From: Apodemus sylvaticus
Lineage: Eukaryota; Chordata; Mammalia; Rodentia; Muridae
Direction: 5' to 3'
NCBI RefSeq assembly: GCF_947179515.1
Contig: NC_067488.1
Location: 33,269,842-33,333,841 of the forward strand
Length of the DNA stretch: 64,000 nucleotides
The translations under genes were made by a program, and so were the position numbers. Positions 48,069 through 58,412 of this stretch are shown one piece after another. Every line of letters begins with the position of its first letter. Within the stretch, counting starts at the first letter, position 1. The notes beneath the pieces are model-generated. The model made no database searches, was not told the DNA's origin, and saw nothing but the letters and a program-made list of their open reading frames with translations.

Positions 48069-48402
48069 GGACTGTGGTGGTTTGAATATGCTTAGACTAG
48101 GGATTAGCACTATGAGGAGATGTAGCCTTGTGGGAGGAAATGTATCACTGTGAGGGTGGGCTTTGAGACCCTCCTTCTAGCTCTTAGGAAGCTAGTCTTT
48201 TCCTAGCAGCCTACAGATGAAGATGCAGAACTCTCAGCTTCCCCTGCACCGTGCTTGCCTGGATGCTGCCTCGCTCCCACCTTGATGATACTGGACTGAA
48301 CCTCTGAACTAGTAAGTCAGCCCCAATTAAATGCTGTCCTTTGTAAGGGTTGTCTTAGTCATGGTATCTGTTCACAGTGGTAAAACCTTAACTAAGACGA
48401 GG
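48069..48402 (+). mobile_element. rodent interspersed repeat, right arm of an inverted pair
   Basis: GTGGTTTGAATATGCTTAGA at the start, ATGAAGATGCAGAACTCTCAG, GATGATACTGGACTGAACCTC and AAAACCTTAACTAAGAC at the end define a full-length copy. Confidence 0.75.
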
Positions 48403-49206
48403 ATGTGAAGAACAGAGCAGGAGACTGTACTCTCCTAACTGAACTGAGGATACTTAGCTTGCTAGAGACCTTGGCTGACGCCAGACGGAACAGCCATAAC
48501 ATGTTCAATTATTGCTGCTAAGATCCTGAGATGGAAAAGGTCAGAAGCACTGGAGTGCATCACCAGCAAGAGCAGTATGTCTCAAATGCTGCTTCGTTGT
48601 CTGGGAGCTGTGGTTTTATATTTATACGAAGTGAGAGGGATGTGCACATGTGCGAGAAATATTAATGCAATTAATCAACAGTCTCTGCTGGACAACCCTC
48701 TCCTCCAACTCCAACCTTTGCTGAACTCTGCTGAAGGGTCCCTCCCCCAAGCCCTGATGACCTAATTATGGACAGAGAGGAGTTCCTCCCCTAGTAGTGG
48801 CCAACAGTGAGTGATGAGTACATTAGCTCTTATCTATTGAGCCTCTGTCTTGAGCAAGGATGCAGCTACAGTTGACTGTTTTGCACAACAGTTTTCAGCA
48901 TGGTGACAAGTTTTTGCGTAAGTAGTTATAATAACAGGCAAGGAACTGGAGACAGAGTCACTTTATTCCTTTGCCTCAGGCCCTTCATCCAGGAAAGAGA
49001 AGAGTTTGGATTGTACTCAGCTGGCTGGATTTCTCCAAGCCCCTGCATTCTCTGCCCCACTTGCCTTCCCGCTATCATGCCTGGTAGTGGCCGTGACCTC
49101 AGCATCTTGATAGACATTCTTGGCAGTTCCTGTTTGGCAGGGGAAGGGTTCTATTGTTCCAAGAGGCAGTCAGGACTTCACAAAATGAGCTCATTGTTAC
49201 CAACTC
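48403..49206. other. no gene recognised
   Basis: Noncoding DNA. The 125-codon frame at 48900-49277 partly covers the 120-bp duplication below and has no motif. Confidence 0.4.
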
Positions 49207-49326
49207 TAGTCACCAATTTACATAGCAGATGCCTTGAAACAATGTCTTTGATCTTTCTAAAATGCTGTATCTTCTGACCAATATTTCCCCAGTCCCTTCT
49301 TGGCTTTCCAACCCTGGCTTCTGGAA
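49207..49326. repeat. left copy of a 120-bp direct repeat
   Basis: Aligns without gaps to 49742-49861 with about a dozen mismatches; shares GTCTTTGATCTTTCTAAAAT. Confidence 0.9.
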
Positions 49327-49741
49327 ATGAAGGTCTAAATTGAGTTCTCCATGGTAGAATATAAAAGCCAAAACATACCAGGCATGTGGCAGAGACATGA
49401 TTTTTAACAGTAAGATTGTCTAGCAATGAGTTCTGGTTTACTCTGGGCTCTGCAAGAGGATATTGCTATTCACTGCTATCTAATTCCATCTATATGGGCA
49501 CCTAGACTCTGCAGTACTGGATTTTCCCACTATTTTACTTTCTTTTCATTTACAGATAAAAGTTCTATGTGTTTGTGGTGGATTTCATGGAAATTGGAAA
49601 AAGGCATTCATAGTAGGATGCCTACATGGAGCTAACTGGCAATTTAGATTGCACTAGACACCACTGTTATTTTGTTGTTGTAAAAAGCATACAATTCTGT
49701 TTCTAGGGATTTTCAATAACTCAGCACATTGTCATTGACTT

Positions 49742-49861
49742 TAGTCACCAATTTACATGGCAGATGCCTTGAACCAATGTCTTTGATCTTTCTAAAATGC
49801 TGTATCTTCTGACCATTATTTCTCCCGTCCCTTCTCAGCTTTCCAACCCCAGTCCCTGGAA
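49742..49861. repeat. right copy of a 120-bp direct repeat
   Basis: Partner of 49207-49326. It continues directly into an ancient L1-like sequence. Confidence 0.9.
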
Positions 49862-50110
49862 TCCATGATTCTGCCTCCTGCTTCAATTTGTTTGATATTT
49901 TTTATGTTTCACATATAAGTGAGATCATTTAGCTTTCTATTTCTAGCTTATTTCACTTAATACAATGTCTTCTAGGTTTACCTGTGTTGTCACAAATCAG
50001 ATTGTTTAAAATCTGAAAAGAAGCCCGAACACTAGATTTTGTTGTGCAGCTTTAAAAATTGTTTCAAATGCTTAACAGTCATTAGTTTTAAAATGTCCAC
50101 CGATATATGA
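49780..50110 (-). mobile_element. ancient mammalian L1 (L1M-type) fragment
   Basis: AAGTGAGATCATTTAGCTTTC, AGCTTATTTCACTTAATACA and GTTGTCACAAATC are a recognisable reversed 3' segment of ancient L1 elements shared by mammals. Confidence 0.6.
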
Positions 50111-50756
50111 TGACTAGATGATGTGCCAGGTTATTCAGTCGCTAGTTTCCATGTTATCTTTTACATGTTTATTCCTAAGTGTTCACTACCAGGTTGGGTC
50201 TAGGCACTGGAGTAGGATCAACCAACAGTGTAAGAGGTACTATGAAGCCAGCATGATCCTCAATGTAGCAGGGAGAGGCTAGGATGATTTTATAGAGCTA
50301 GGACATAGTGTTTAGGCTCTTCACTTGCTTTGAGAAAGTGGCATCTGCTTTTGTCATTGTGAAGGTGGGAGAAATGGGGACCTGGGAATAAAGTGCAGAG
50401 TCCATCATGACTTGCCTGTGCTTTGTGTTTCCTTAAACTGAGGGGTTTGTTGATACAAAGCTCCTCTCTACCATTTGATCACGGATGGATTGATCTGTTT
50501 TTTCAAAGAAGATTGGAATGGTAAAATGAAAAGTTTTTGCTTTTATTGAAAGGAGAGAAATACCATTTTCTTCTAGAAGCTGGTAGTAGAAAAAAAATCA
50601 TTTGACTAGCTTTTTTTTTTTTTTTTTTTTTGACAAAGCCTTGCTTTGGTGTTTAATGCAGTACTCCCAGAACCCATTGGGATCATCTCCTTGAGGTGGG
50701 TCAGGTCACATTCCTACTGTTCATCATCCCTGAGTTTATTGTAGAAAAAAGGCTTC
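50111..50756. other. no gene recognised; 21-T run
   Basis: Noncoding DNA with a pure T21 at 50611-50631 that may mark a lost retroelement tail. Confidence 0.4.
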
Positions 50757-50758
50757 AA

Positions 50759-50911
50759 GGGGCTGGAGGCTGGTTCAGTGGTTAAGTGTGACTACTGGCA
50801 CATGATGAGGACCCAAGTATGCTGGGTCTATGGTGGGTGGCTCACAAATGCTTGTAGCTTCATCTCCAGGGATCTGAAAGCCACTTTTGGTATTCATGGG
50901 CACCAGTGCAT

Positions 50912-50948
<37 letters not shown>

Positions 50949-51015
50949 ATACAATATACCCACGAGTACCACCCATACACCCCCCCCCCACTTACTCACA
51001 CATATGTACACACAC
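50759..51015 (+). mobile_element. B2/B3-type SINE with (AC)n
   Basis: GGGGCTGGAGGCTGGTTCAG head, CCTGTAGC-like body and an (AC)n at 50914-50946 in the tail region, ending in ACACACATATTTG. Confidence 0.75.
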
Positions 51016-51187
51016 ATATTTGAAAATAAAAGCAAGAAAAAAAAGATGGCTGCAGGATAAAATTGGGGAGGGGAAATGTATTTATATTTTATCTGCTGTG
51101 GGGATTTGAGACAAAGAGCCTCTTCTGCGCCAGTTACTGTTGGAGAATTCTGTGTTTACCTATATCTATTTCTCCCTCAATTAAATC

Positions 51188-51345
51188 TTTTTTTAAAATT
51201 TATTTTTTATTGAATATCGTCTTCATTTACATTGCCAATGGTAAAACCTTTCCCGATATCCTCCCCCCCTGCCCTAAGATGCCCAACCTCTTCCCTTCCT
51301 CCTTCTCCCTGCCTCCATGTATATGTCTCTCCACCTAACATACTC
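51188..51345 (-). mobile_element. old L1 3'UTR fragment
   Basis: TTTTTATTGAATATCGTCTTC and pyrimidine-rich CCCTGCCCTAAGATGCCC sequence fit a reversed older L1 3'UTR. Confidence 0.55.
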
Positions 51346-51439
51346 CCTCCTCCCTTAAGACTCACAACTACCCGCCTTTATGAAAGAGATGTGCTATCAC
51401 TATAGCCATAGAGATAGAGATGTAAATCTGCAGAAAGAT

Positions 51440-51555
51440 TTGGCAACTGTTGCATGATTGCACATGTTTGTTAATCCAGCACTTTAGAGGCTGAGGCAGA
51501 ATGATTGTGTTTGAGGTCATCCTGATTACAATGTAGAAACTATTTCAAAAAATAT
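51440..51555 (+). mobile_element. diverged B1 SINE
   Basis: TTAATCCAGCACTTTAGAGG and GGCTGAGGCAGAATGATTG are forward B1 motifs, followed by an A-rich tail. Confidence 0.75.
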
Positions 51556-51702
51556 ATAAGTTGTCCAATATAAGAAAGCACATAAGTAGATTCCAATCCA
51601 GAACCTATAGAGTTAACTCGCAGATGGTAGAGACTTGTGGAATTTTAGAGAGGTAGACCTACAGCTAGACAGAGAAGGAGGAGGAGTATGAGGAGAAACT
51701 AG

Positions 51703-51703
<1 letters not shown>

Positions 51704-51737
<34 letters not shown>
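51704..51737. repeat. (GT)n microsatellite
   Basis: 17 perfect GT units. Confidence 0.97.
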
Positions 51738-51738
<1 letters not shown>

Positions 51739-51879
51739 CTATCAAAACAAACATGCAATCAAGCAAACAAACAAACAACAACAAAAACTGGAAAACCAGA
51801 GGTGAGACAGATAAATGAGAAGTCACATGTGCTGTAGATGACAGACTCACAAGGGCAGGGGGCACCTAGAGCTTGTTGG

Positions 51880-52385
51880 AGCTCAGATTGTGTGTCTGGG
51901 ATAGCCCAGAGATAGCTGACACATATAATGTTTGAGCTAATGGGGTTAGGTCTTATTTTGCTCCCCTCTTTCTTTGCTATGCTCCCATCCTTCTGTTTTG
52001 GAATGGGAATGTTTACTTCGTGCTAGTTGTATGTTGGATAAATTTAACTTTCTTTTGGATTCTACAGAGCCCACAGTTAAGAGGCTGCCTGGGGTTTTAA
52101 AAGATATATTGAATTTTGGAGTTTTGAACAGTGTTTTGACTGTGGAGAGTATGGAGCTTTAAACATTGATCAGATCTGTTTTGTTTTATGAGATAGCCAT
52201 GAACCTTTAGGAGACAGGAGTGTTATGGGTTGAATCTGAAACCCTCAAAGTTTCAGGTTTAAATGCTTCTTCTTCAACAGGCAATGTTGTTTAGGGCTGT
52301 GGAACATTCAGGAGTTGATGCTGAATCTCAGGTATTTTATCATAGCAACACAAAAGTATTTAATGTAACTTTGCTTTCTCCACAT
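51880..52385 (+). mobile_element. ancient LTR-like repeat
   Basis: GAGCCCACAGTTAAGAGGCTG, TTAAAAGATATATTGAATTTTGG and GTTATGGGTTGAATCTGAAA in this order resemble an ancient ERVL-class LTR. Name uncertain. Confidence 0.45.
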
Positions 52386-53825
52386 TTGCTGGAGATCATA
52401 TGACCCGGACAGCTTCTGAGTGTCGCCAAGGGAAGCCATCTTCCTCACAAGTAGTGTCCAGAGGCTAGTCTTTTAAGAGCCCATAACTTGGCAGCTTTAA
52501 TGGTTCCTTTGGTTATTTTTGCCAGGTGGTGAGCTGTCACTCAAAAGTACTGGGGACCAATCCCTGTTCACTTGTAGCTCAGGACTCATCACCCAACTAC
52601 CCTTTCATTGTTGAAATCAGGACTCATGGGTGGTGGTACAGAAAGTTAACTTTGAGACTCCAGTGGCTAGGAATGGGCTGAGGTTTGTTACTGGGAGTGG
52701 TAATCACTAAGGCCCTCAGAAACAGGTGAACGAGAAAAGGCTGGAAAACACCTACAGAGACATTTCCAGAGGCCAACTTACCTCCATTTTTCTTCTGTTG
52801 TGAAAGTCATGAACCACTAGCAGGTAAGTAATATCTGTAGAGTAGAGCTCACTGGGTATTGAACAAATATAAGAAAGTTTAATCTGATTTGCAGGAGAAG
52901 ATGAGAGGAATTTATGTTTCCTTTAGAAACACTTAACAGAGTGAAAAGAAAGAGAGAAGGGAGAACCGAACCAAGCAAGATGACAGAGGCCTGGGATACA
53001 GGGGACTATGCCAAATACTTGGTTGGAAGGTGCTACCTCTGTATTGCTTTAGTAATATAAAATACTTCAGCAATACAATTACCTTTTGTGTTACTTTAGT
53101 ATTCATCCCTTTTCTACCTCTGGTTGCTAAAAATTTGATGTAAGGGGAAATTTGATCTTCCAGGGGAAGATGTAAGTAATGTTTTTCCCTTCTCCTAAGG
53201 TTCCAACAACTAACCAACTGAGGTGTAATTCTGCCGGATTTCACACTGGGGAAGCAAAGAGTTTATTTGGCTTCCTTTCAGAATACTGGTGAAGGGTACT
53301 TATAGGGTGCGGGTGCACCTCCCCTCATCAGGACCCACTAGAGATGAGGGCTTCCCTCTGGCTGCATAGATGGAGCTCCACTTCTGTAGAGTTTCCCCCA
53401 AAGATACTCTAGTCCCTCCTGGAGGCCATATGAAATTAAGGAAGAGTTGTAAACAACAGATGGTAGGAAGCTGGATGCTCAGGAGAAGGTCTTGTGATCC
53501 TTTTCATTTCTTCGAGGCAGTGGGGAATATATATAGTCAACTAGCCCAGCTGGCACAATCCTTTTTCAGGCTGAATTCCCCAAGATGGCAGTTAGTTTGT
53601 TCAATGGATAGTCATGAAAACTTACCTCTCTATCTGAATTGTCAGTAAACCTAATTATGAGGTGTGAATGCTTTGTGCAAGTGGTATTTGTGTAAGTTTA
53701 TGTGGGTATATAAGCATATGAATATATATCTTCAAGTATGTGGCTGTATGTATGCATATTTGAGTGTGAGAGATGTAGTGTGCATGCATATGAATGCATG
53801 TGAGAGAGTAATTGTACAAGTATAA
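52386..53825. other. no gene recognised; dispersed-repeat candidate at 53180-53410
   Basis: CCCTTCTCCTAAGGTTC and the following about 200 bp resemble 12975-13190 in order of motifs, so an unnamed dispersed repeat may be present at both places. Confidence 0.4.
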
Positions 53826-54196
53826 TCACCTCTTGGTTATTGTCACCTTGACAGAATTTAGAATCACCTGGGAGATGGGCCTCTGGACTTGTACATAGGA
53901 TTTTTAAAATTATGTTAATTATGTGGGAGGAAATGTCCACTGTGGGTGGCATCATTCCTTAGGCAGGGGATACAGGATACTATAAGAATAAAGAAGGTGA
54001 GTACAGCATTTATACATTCATTGGTCTCTTCTGACTGTGAACATAATGTGTTTAGATGCTTTAAGATTCTGCTGCCCTGACTTTCCCACCATGATGGGCT
54101 GTGACCCAGAACTCTGACTTAAATAAACTTTCTGTCCTAAGTTGCTTTTGATAGAGAATTTTATCACAGCAACAGAAAAAGAAAAAAAGACAGCAG
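53826..54196 (+). mobile_element. MaLR-type LTR
   Basis: GGTTATTGTCACCTTGACAG, ATGTGGGAGGAAATGTCCAC, TTAAATAAACTTTCTGTCC (signal AATAAA) and TTTTATCACAGCAACAGAAA at the end give the layout of a rodent MaLR LTR. Confidence 0.7.
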
Positions 54197-54200
54197 GCAT

Positions 54201-55810
54201 TCAGGAATATGAATGTGAGATATAGACATGTGTGTGTATAGGGGTGCAAATCCTCCTGATTATTGGTTGAGTTGGGCTGAATTTTGGGATCTAAAGCATG
54301 ACTGAAGTGAGCACAAAGCTGTGAGTATGAACAGGATCCTATCAAGAGACCAGAGCAGACAGGCCTTTCATCAATTTCTCTGAGGCCAGGGACGGCTGAA
54401 GTGAAGTCACATGACTGCTTATTCATAAAACACAGAGAAAAGAGATCAGAATAGGCAGAGGGGAGCTAAGAACAAGAAAGGGCTCACGTTATCTGTACCC
54501 TCCCCATCAATAGAGTCTTGTAAAATCAAGTCTTTGGACCTCATCCTTACGTGATTCTTAAACTCTTCTCAGCGTTAAGGATCCATGTGTAGATAGAGCT
54601 TATTTTTATTACTTTGTACGAAATCCAGTTGCCTGCAGAAGAGACACAATAATCCATTATTATGAAGTCCAGTTGGAACTGTACTTGGAAAATGGACACA
54701 TCAAACTGTAAACCACTAAAAATGTTTGTTCTTGAGAGTCTGATGATGTCAGTGCCATCAGAGGGGCCAGTGTGCTGTGAAGAGACTGAATGAAACAGTT
54801 GTTCTTAAATGGAAACAGACTGACTTTGAGTCCCGATTGCTCTCTATAAAAGGCAAAGACAGGTTCACTGAGTTTACTTGGAAAGTTTGATACCCACCAA
54901 GGAATGGTGACCTGATCTTCCAGGTGGGTGGATAGAAATGTGTGGCTCCTTTGTAATCAATAATTCAAATCGGCACATTGTGTCATCCTTTGGGGCACCC
55001 TGCCCCCTGGTAACTCATCAATAAAATATTGGGTATAGTTGGAGCCCAGAGCTAATCCGAGAGCAGCATTCTCTCTGGCTGACACAGCCTCCAGAGAAAC
55101 AGAACTGTCTGCAGTCTGGAATTAAAATTTCAGGCAAGGGAATGAGCTTCAACACCTTGCTCTTGCTGTACACAGAAGGACAGGATCTGGCCCTGGAGTC
55201 TGGGTCAACACTAACTGAGGGGCTTGTGAAACTCATTTTTCCACCCACTGCAGGGCTCCATGTGTCTGTGTCTTGTGGGCCAGGCCTCCCTGCAGTGTGT
55301 CTGTTTCACCCCAGAAGCAGTCCAGACCTTGGACTGAGGGTTGATTATCTAAGGGTCAAGTGAAACTTTTGAAGCCTTTTCAGGGAACTCACAATTTTTA
55401 CCTTATGAGTATTTTGGGACTAAAGTAACTCTGACTTAGTAAAAAAAAAAGTGTGCAAGTACAGACAAGTAAAAGAAAGACTCCAGACTTGCCATTTTGG
55501 TAGAGACACTGTGCTTCCCTGATGGCAGATAGCCAAGTCTCCCCAGAGTGCAGCTCAGGGCTAAGCTGAGAAAGTTTCACATTAAATGCACATTTCTTGC
55601 TGCCCCTGCTGCAGTTGTGTGGCTCTGTGTGTTCACAGGTTTGCACCCACCAGTCCCAGACTCGAAGTACTCTCTGTGAAGACTTTTATATGTTAATTTG
55701 GGATAGAAAACATGACCAGAATAGAGTTGAGTGAACTTAAGAGTTTCTTTTTATATCAATTGGGCATGACTACTTGTGTCTGACTGTTTTGAATGGGGTT
55801 GGTTCCTCTT
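54201..55810. other. no gene recognised
   Basis: About 1.6 kb of noncoding sequence without an identified repeat. Confidence 0.4.
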
Positions 55811-55814
55811 TTAG

Positions 55815-56240
55815 TTTCATCCTTGTTGGTGTGACAGAATACTCTGACCCGAAAGCGACTTAGGGGAGGAAAGGGTTTATTTCAGTTACAGGTTAGAATC
55901 CATCATTGAAGAAAGTCAGGGCAGGAACTTGTGAAAGACCCACTTGCTGTACATGCACCATGATTGAATTGATCTCTCACAAGGGAACTCACACAGAAGG
56001 ACATAGAGCACAAACTATACAGGATGCCTGCTCTGTGGCTCGAGCATAGACTGGTGTTTAGATACTGTTCTTATCTGGCCTGGAATCATCTGCCCAGGGA
56101 ATGGTGCCGCCCACAGTGATCTGGCCCTCCTGCATCAATTAACAAGACCTCCCCCAGCACACACAGACATGCCTCCATCTGATCTGGGTAATCCCTGAGT
56201 TGAGATTCCTTTCCTAGGTGAAAACTAAAGAGGAACACTG
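55815..56240 (-). mobile_element. MaLR/ORR1-like LTR
   Basis: GGGGAGGAAAGGGTTTATTTC, CATCATTGAAGAAAGTCAGG, GGAATGGTGCCGCCCACAGTG and CCTGAGTTGAGATTCC are reversed MaLR-type landmarks, as in 10888-11130. Confidence 0.7.
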
Positions 56241-57145
56241 CCACAGTGTTGTATCTGACTCGTTGATGTAGTTACGATCTCCCTAACATCTACAAGCATT
56301 AGAATGAGAAATCATTGTTTTCATTGTGGTCCTAGGTGTTCAGAATTTATGCCACATGGTTGACATCTCTCTGGCAATGACAGAAACAAGATTCATATCA
56401 TGGAGTGGCCTCTTGACACACCTCATTCCTTCTCTGTGTCTCTATACATCACAGAACACAAACATAGTATCTCTTCACAGGGGAAAGGAAAGGATGAAGT
56501 TTTCTGGGTCTCCTGTTGGGGACATGACACTCAGAGGGTGTAATGATGGATCCCATGCCAGATGTCTACTTGGTGGGGTTCTTGGAACTCGGCCCTTGCT
56601 GCTGTGTTTTGATAGGGTCCTGAATGAAGCCATGTTTCCCAGACACAGTTTAGAATGTTCATTTTTCTATCTGTTTTAGCTCCAGGCTTGACATCACTGT
56701 GTCAAGACCATGTTCTGGATAACGTCTCTCAGCTACAACAAATCAATCTTTTATTGTGCTTTGGTTGCTACACTGGGTGGTCATTAGCTAAAGCAGCGAG
56801 TGTTTATTGACTCATCTGGTTCTGAAGCTGTTTCTGTAGCTAACCAGGTGAACTTGAAGAGCCTCTGGCATGTTTCACCTTTCTCATTTGCATTCCTTGC
56901 CATCTCTGTTCTTGAGAGAAGAAGGTGTGATGCAATCATCCCAGGGATCTAGATTCTCACCCCACCCACTGGCTTTCTAATCCTTCCTCCAACTCTGCCC
57001 TAGGGAGTTTGCGATTGCTGGCCCTTTTCTTCACATTACGTTTCACTTTCCCATTATTAAGGGCTAATCTTTGGCATCATATACTCAAAATCTCATTCCT
57101 GGTAACTTAGATCTCTGGCCTCCAGTAACTTACCATTTATTTTCA
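56241..57145. other. no gene recognised
   Basis: Noncoding DNA downstream of Adcy8. A 117-codon frame at 56326-56679 shows no family feature. Confidence 0.4.
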
Positions 57146-57147
57146 CT

Positions 57148-57330
57148 CCCCCCCCCTCTCTCTCTCTCTCTGTATGTGTGTGTGTGTGTGTCTGCGTGTA
57201 TGTCATGTGTGTACAGGTGCTGTTGGAGGCCAGAAGAAGGCATCATATTCCTGGAACTGGAATTATAGACAGCTGTGCGCTACCTCACATGGTGCTGGGA
57301 ACCAAACATAGGTCATATGGAAGAGCAGTA
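57148..57330 (-). mobile_element. B3/B2-type SINE with CT/TG microsatellite
   Basis: C run, (TC)n and (TG)n at 57148-57191 precede GGAGGCCAGAAGAAGGCATC, TGGAACTGGAATTATAGACAG and TGCTGGGAACCAAACATAGG, reversed B3/B2 motifs. Confidence 0.8.
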
Positions 57331-57844
57331 AGTTCCTTGAACCTTCGTTTTGGCTCCCACATTTCATTTCTTTATTGCTTCTATCTCTGTCTGAAAGTAG
57401 ATTACATATTGCTTTAATAATATGTCTGTTGTCCACAAGCAGAATATTAGCTCCACAAGAAAACACTTTGGCCAGAATTTATCTGGGTCATGAGACAGCT
57501 TAGGCACAATACAGATGCTCAACAATATCAGCTGAAGGAATGTACAGTGAGGGACAGTAGGGGTTCTGAGGTCCTTATGTCAGAATTTGACATAATGCTT
57601 GGCTTGGCATATGGTTAGTTTAAAAGAAAATGCCAGTTGGTACTAAGCACCCAATAACATCAAGGTTCTATTTACACATGCCCTTTTCTGATTTATAAAG
57701 GAACTACTCTGAGTCAGACTTTTAGCCTTATAGATCTTGTATATAGGAAGTGATCAACAAGGGTGGTGAATGAGGAAAACCTCAACTTGTGTACTTGATC
57801 TTGCATATTCAAAGACCAATGAAACCATCCTTGTTCTAAAAAAA

Positions 57845-57924
57845 ATTAAACCTTTTTATTAGTATATTTATTTTATATATAAAAGAAATACAAAAAAGGA
57901 GAAAGAAACACAAAGAAAATGCTT
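57845..57924 (-). promoter_or_regulatory. Adcy8: Adcy8 3'UTR start with two AATAAA polyadenylation signals
   Basis: On the minus strand the stop codon is followed by a T-rich stretch and then AATAAA at 57872-57867 and again at 57860-57855. A short 3'UTR of about 80-100 bases is therefore possible. Whether the main transcript ends here or runs further into the intergenic region cannot be told from sequence alone. Confidence 0.6.
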
Positions 57925-58412
57925 TTATGGCAAATCAGATTTGTCAGTGCCTTCAGCTTGTGCTCCAGGCTCTGGCCCACTTGGCGTTAGCAAAGTCCGC
58001 CGATTGTAATGGCTCTTGATGATGCCCGAGTTGCTGTTCTCGTTGAGTAGTTGCTTCTGCCTTTGCCTGTTGAGAGACTGGACAAGGCCAAGGACAACTG
58101 CAGCCAGAGAGTATTGCCCGGGAAGTCTCCTTGGGGGTAAGATGAATGGGTTGGGTTGGACTCGCCCCAGGAGAAAGTATGTTTTGATTTTCCCTTCTTG
58201 TTCACTGATGCCCTTCACATAGATCTCTCCTCGGTAGTCAAAGGCAAAGCCCTGGTCCTTCAGGATAAGATAGGTCTCCTCAGGGACTTGGATCCGGCCA
58301 CTTACTCCTGTGCTGTCCATTCGGCTTGCCAAGTTCACAGTTTTCCCCCAAATGTCATACTGTGGTTTCTTAGCGCCAATTACACCTGCTACCACAGAGC
58401 CGTGGCTGATGC
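57925..58412 (-). CDS. Adcy8: Adcy8 last coding exon: C2 catalytic residues, C2b calmodulin tail, stop
   Basis: The exon starts after a TTTTGTAG acceptor and supplies two bases to complete the split glycine codon, then 161 residues and a TAA stop at 57925-57927. It holds the substrate loop KPQYDIWGKTVNLASRM: D-I-W contact adenine and N and R are the transition-state residues known from the family. The lysine of YVKGIS is the phosphate-binding lysine. All are intact. The tail after TYFLLGRVQPNP is the C2b region. LGLVQSLNRQRQKQ in it corresponds to the IQ-like calmodulin site reported for type 8, and the protein ends TDKSDLP. An open frame runs 21 codons further upstream, but that part is intronic because it crosses the acceptor. 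Confidence 0.97.
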
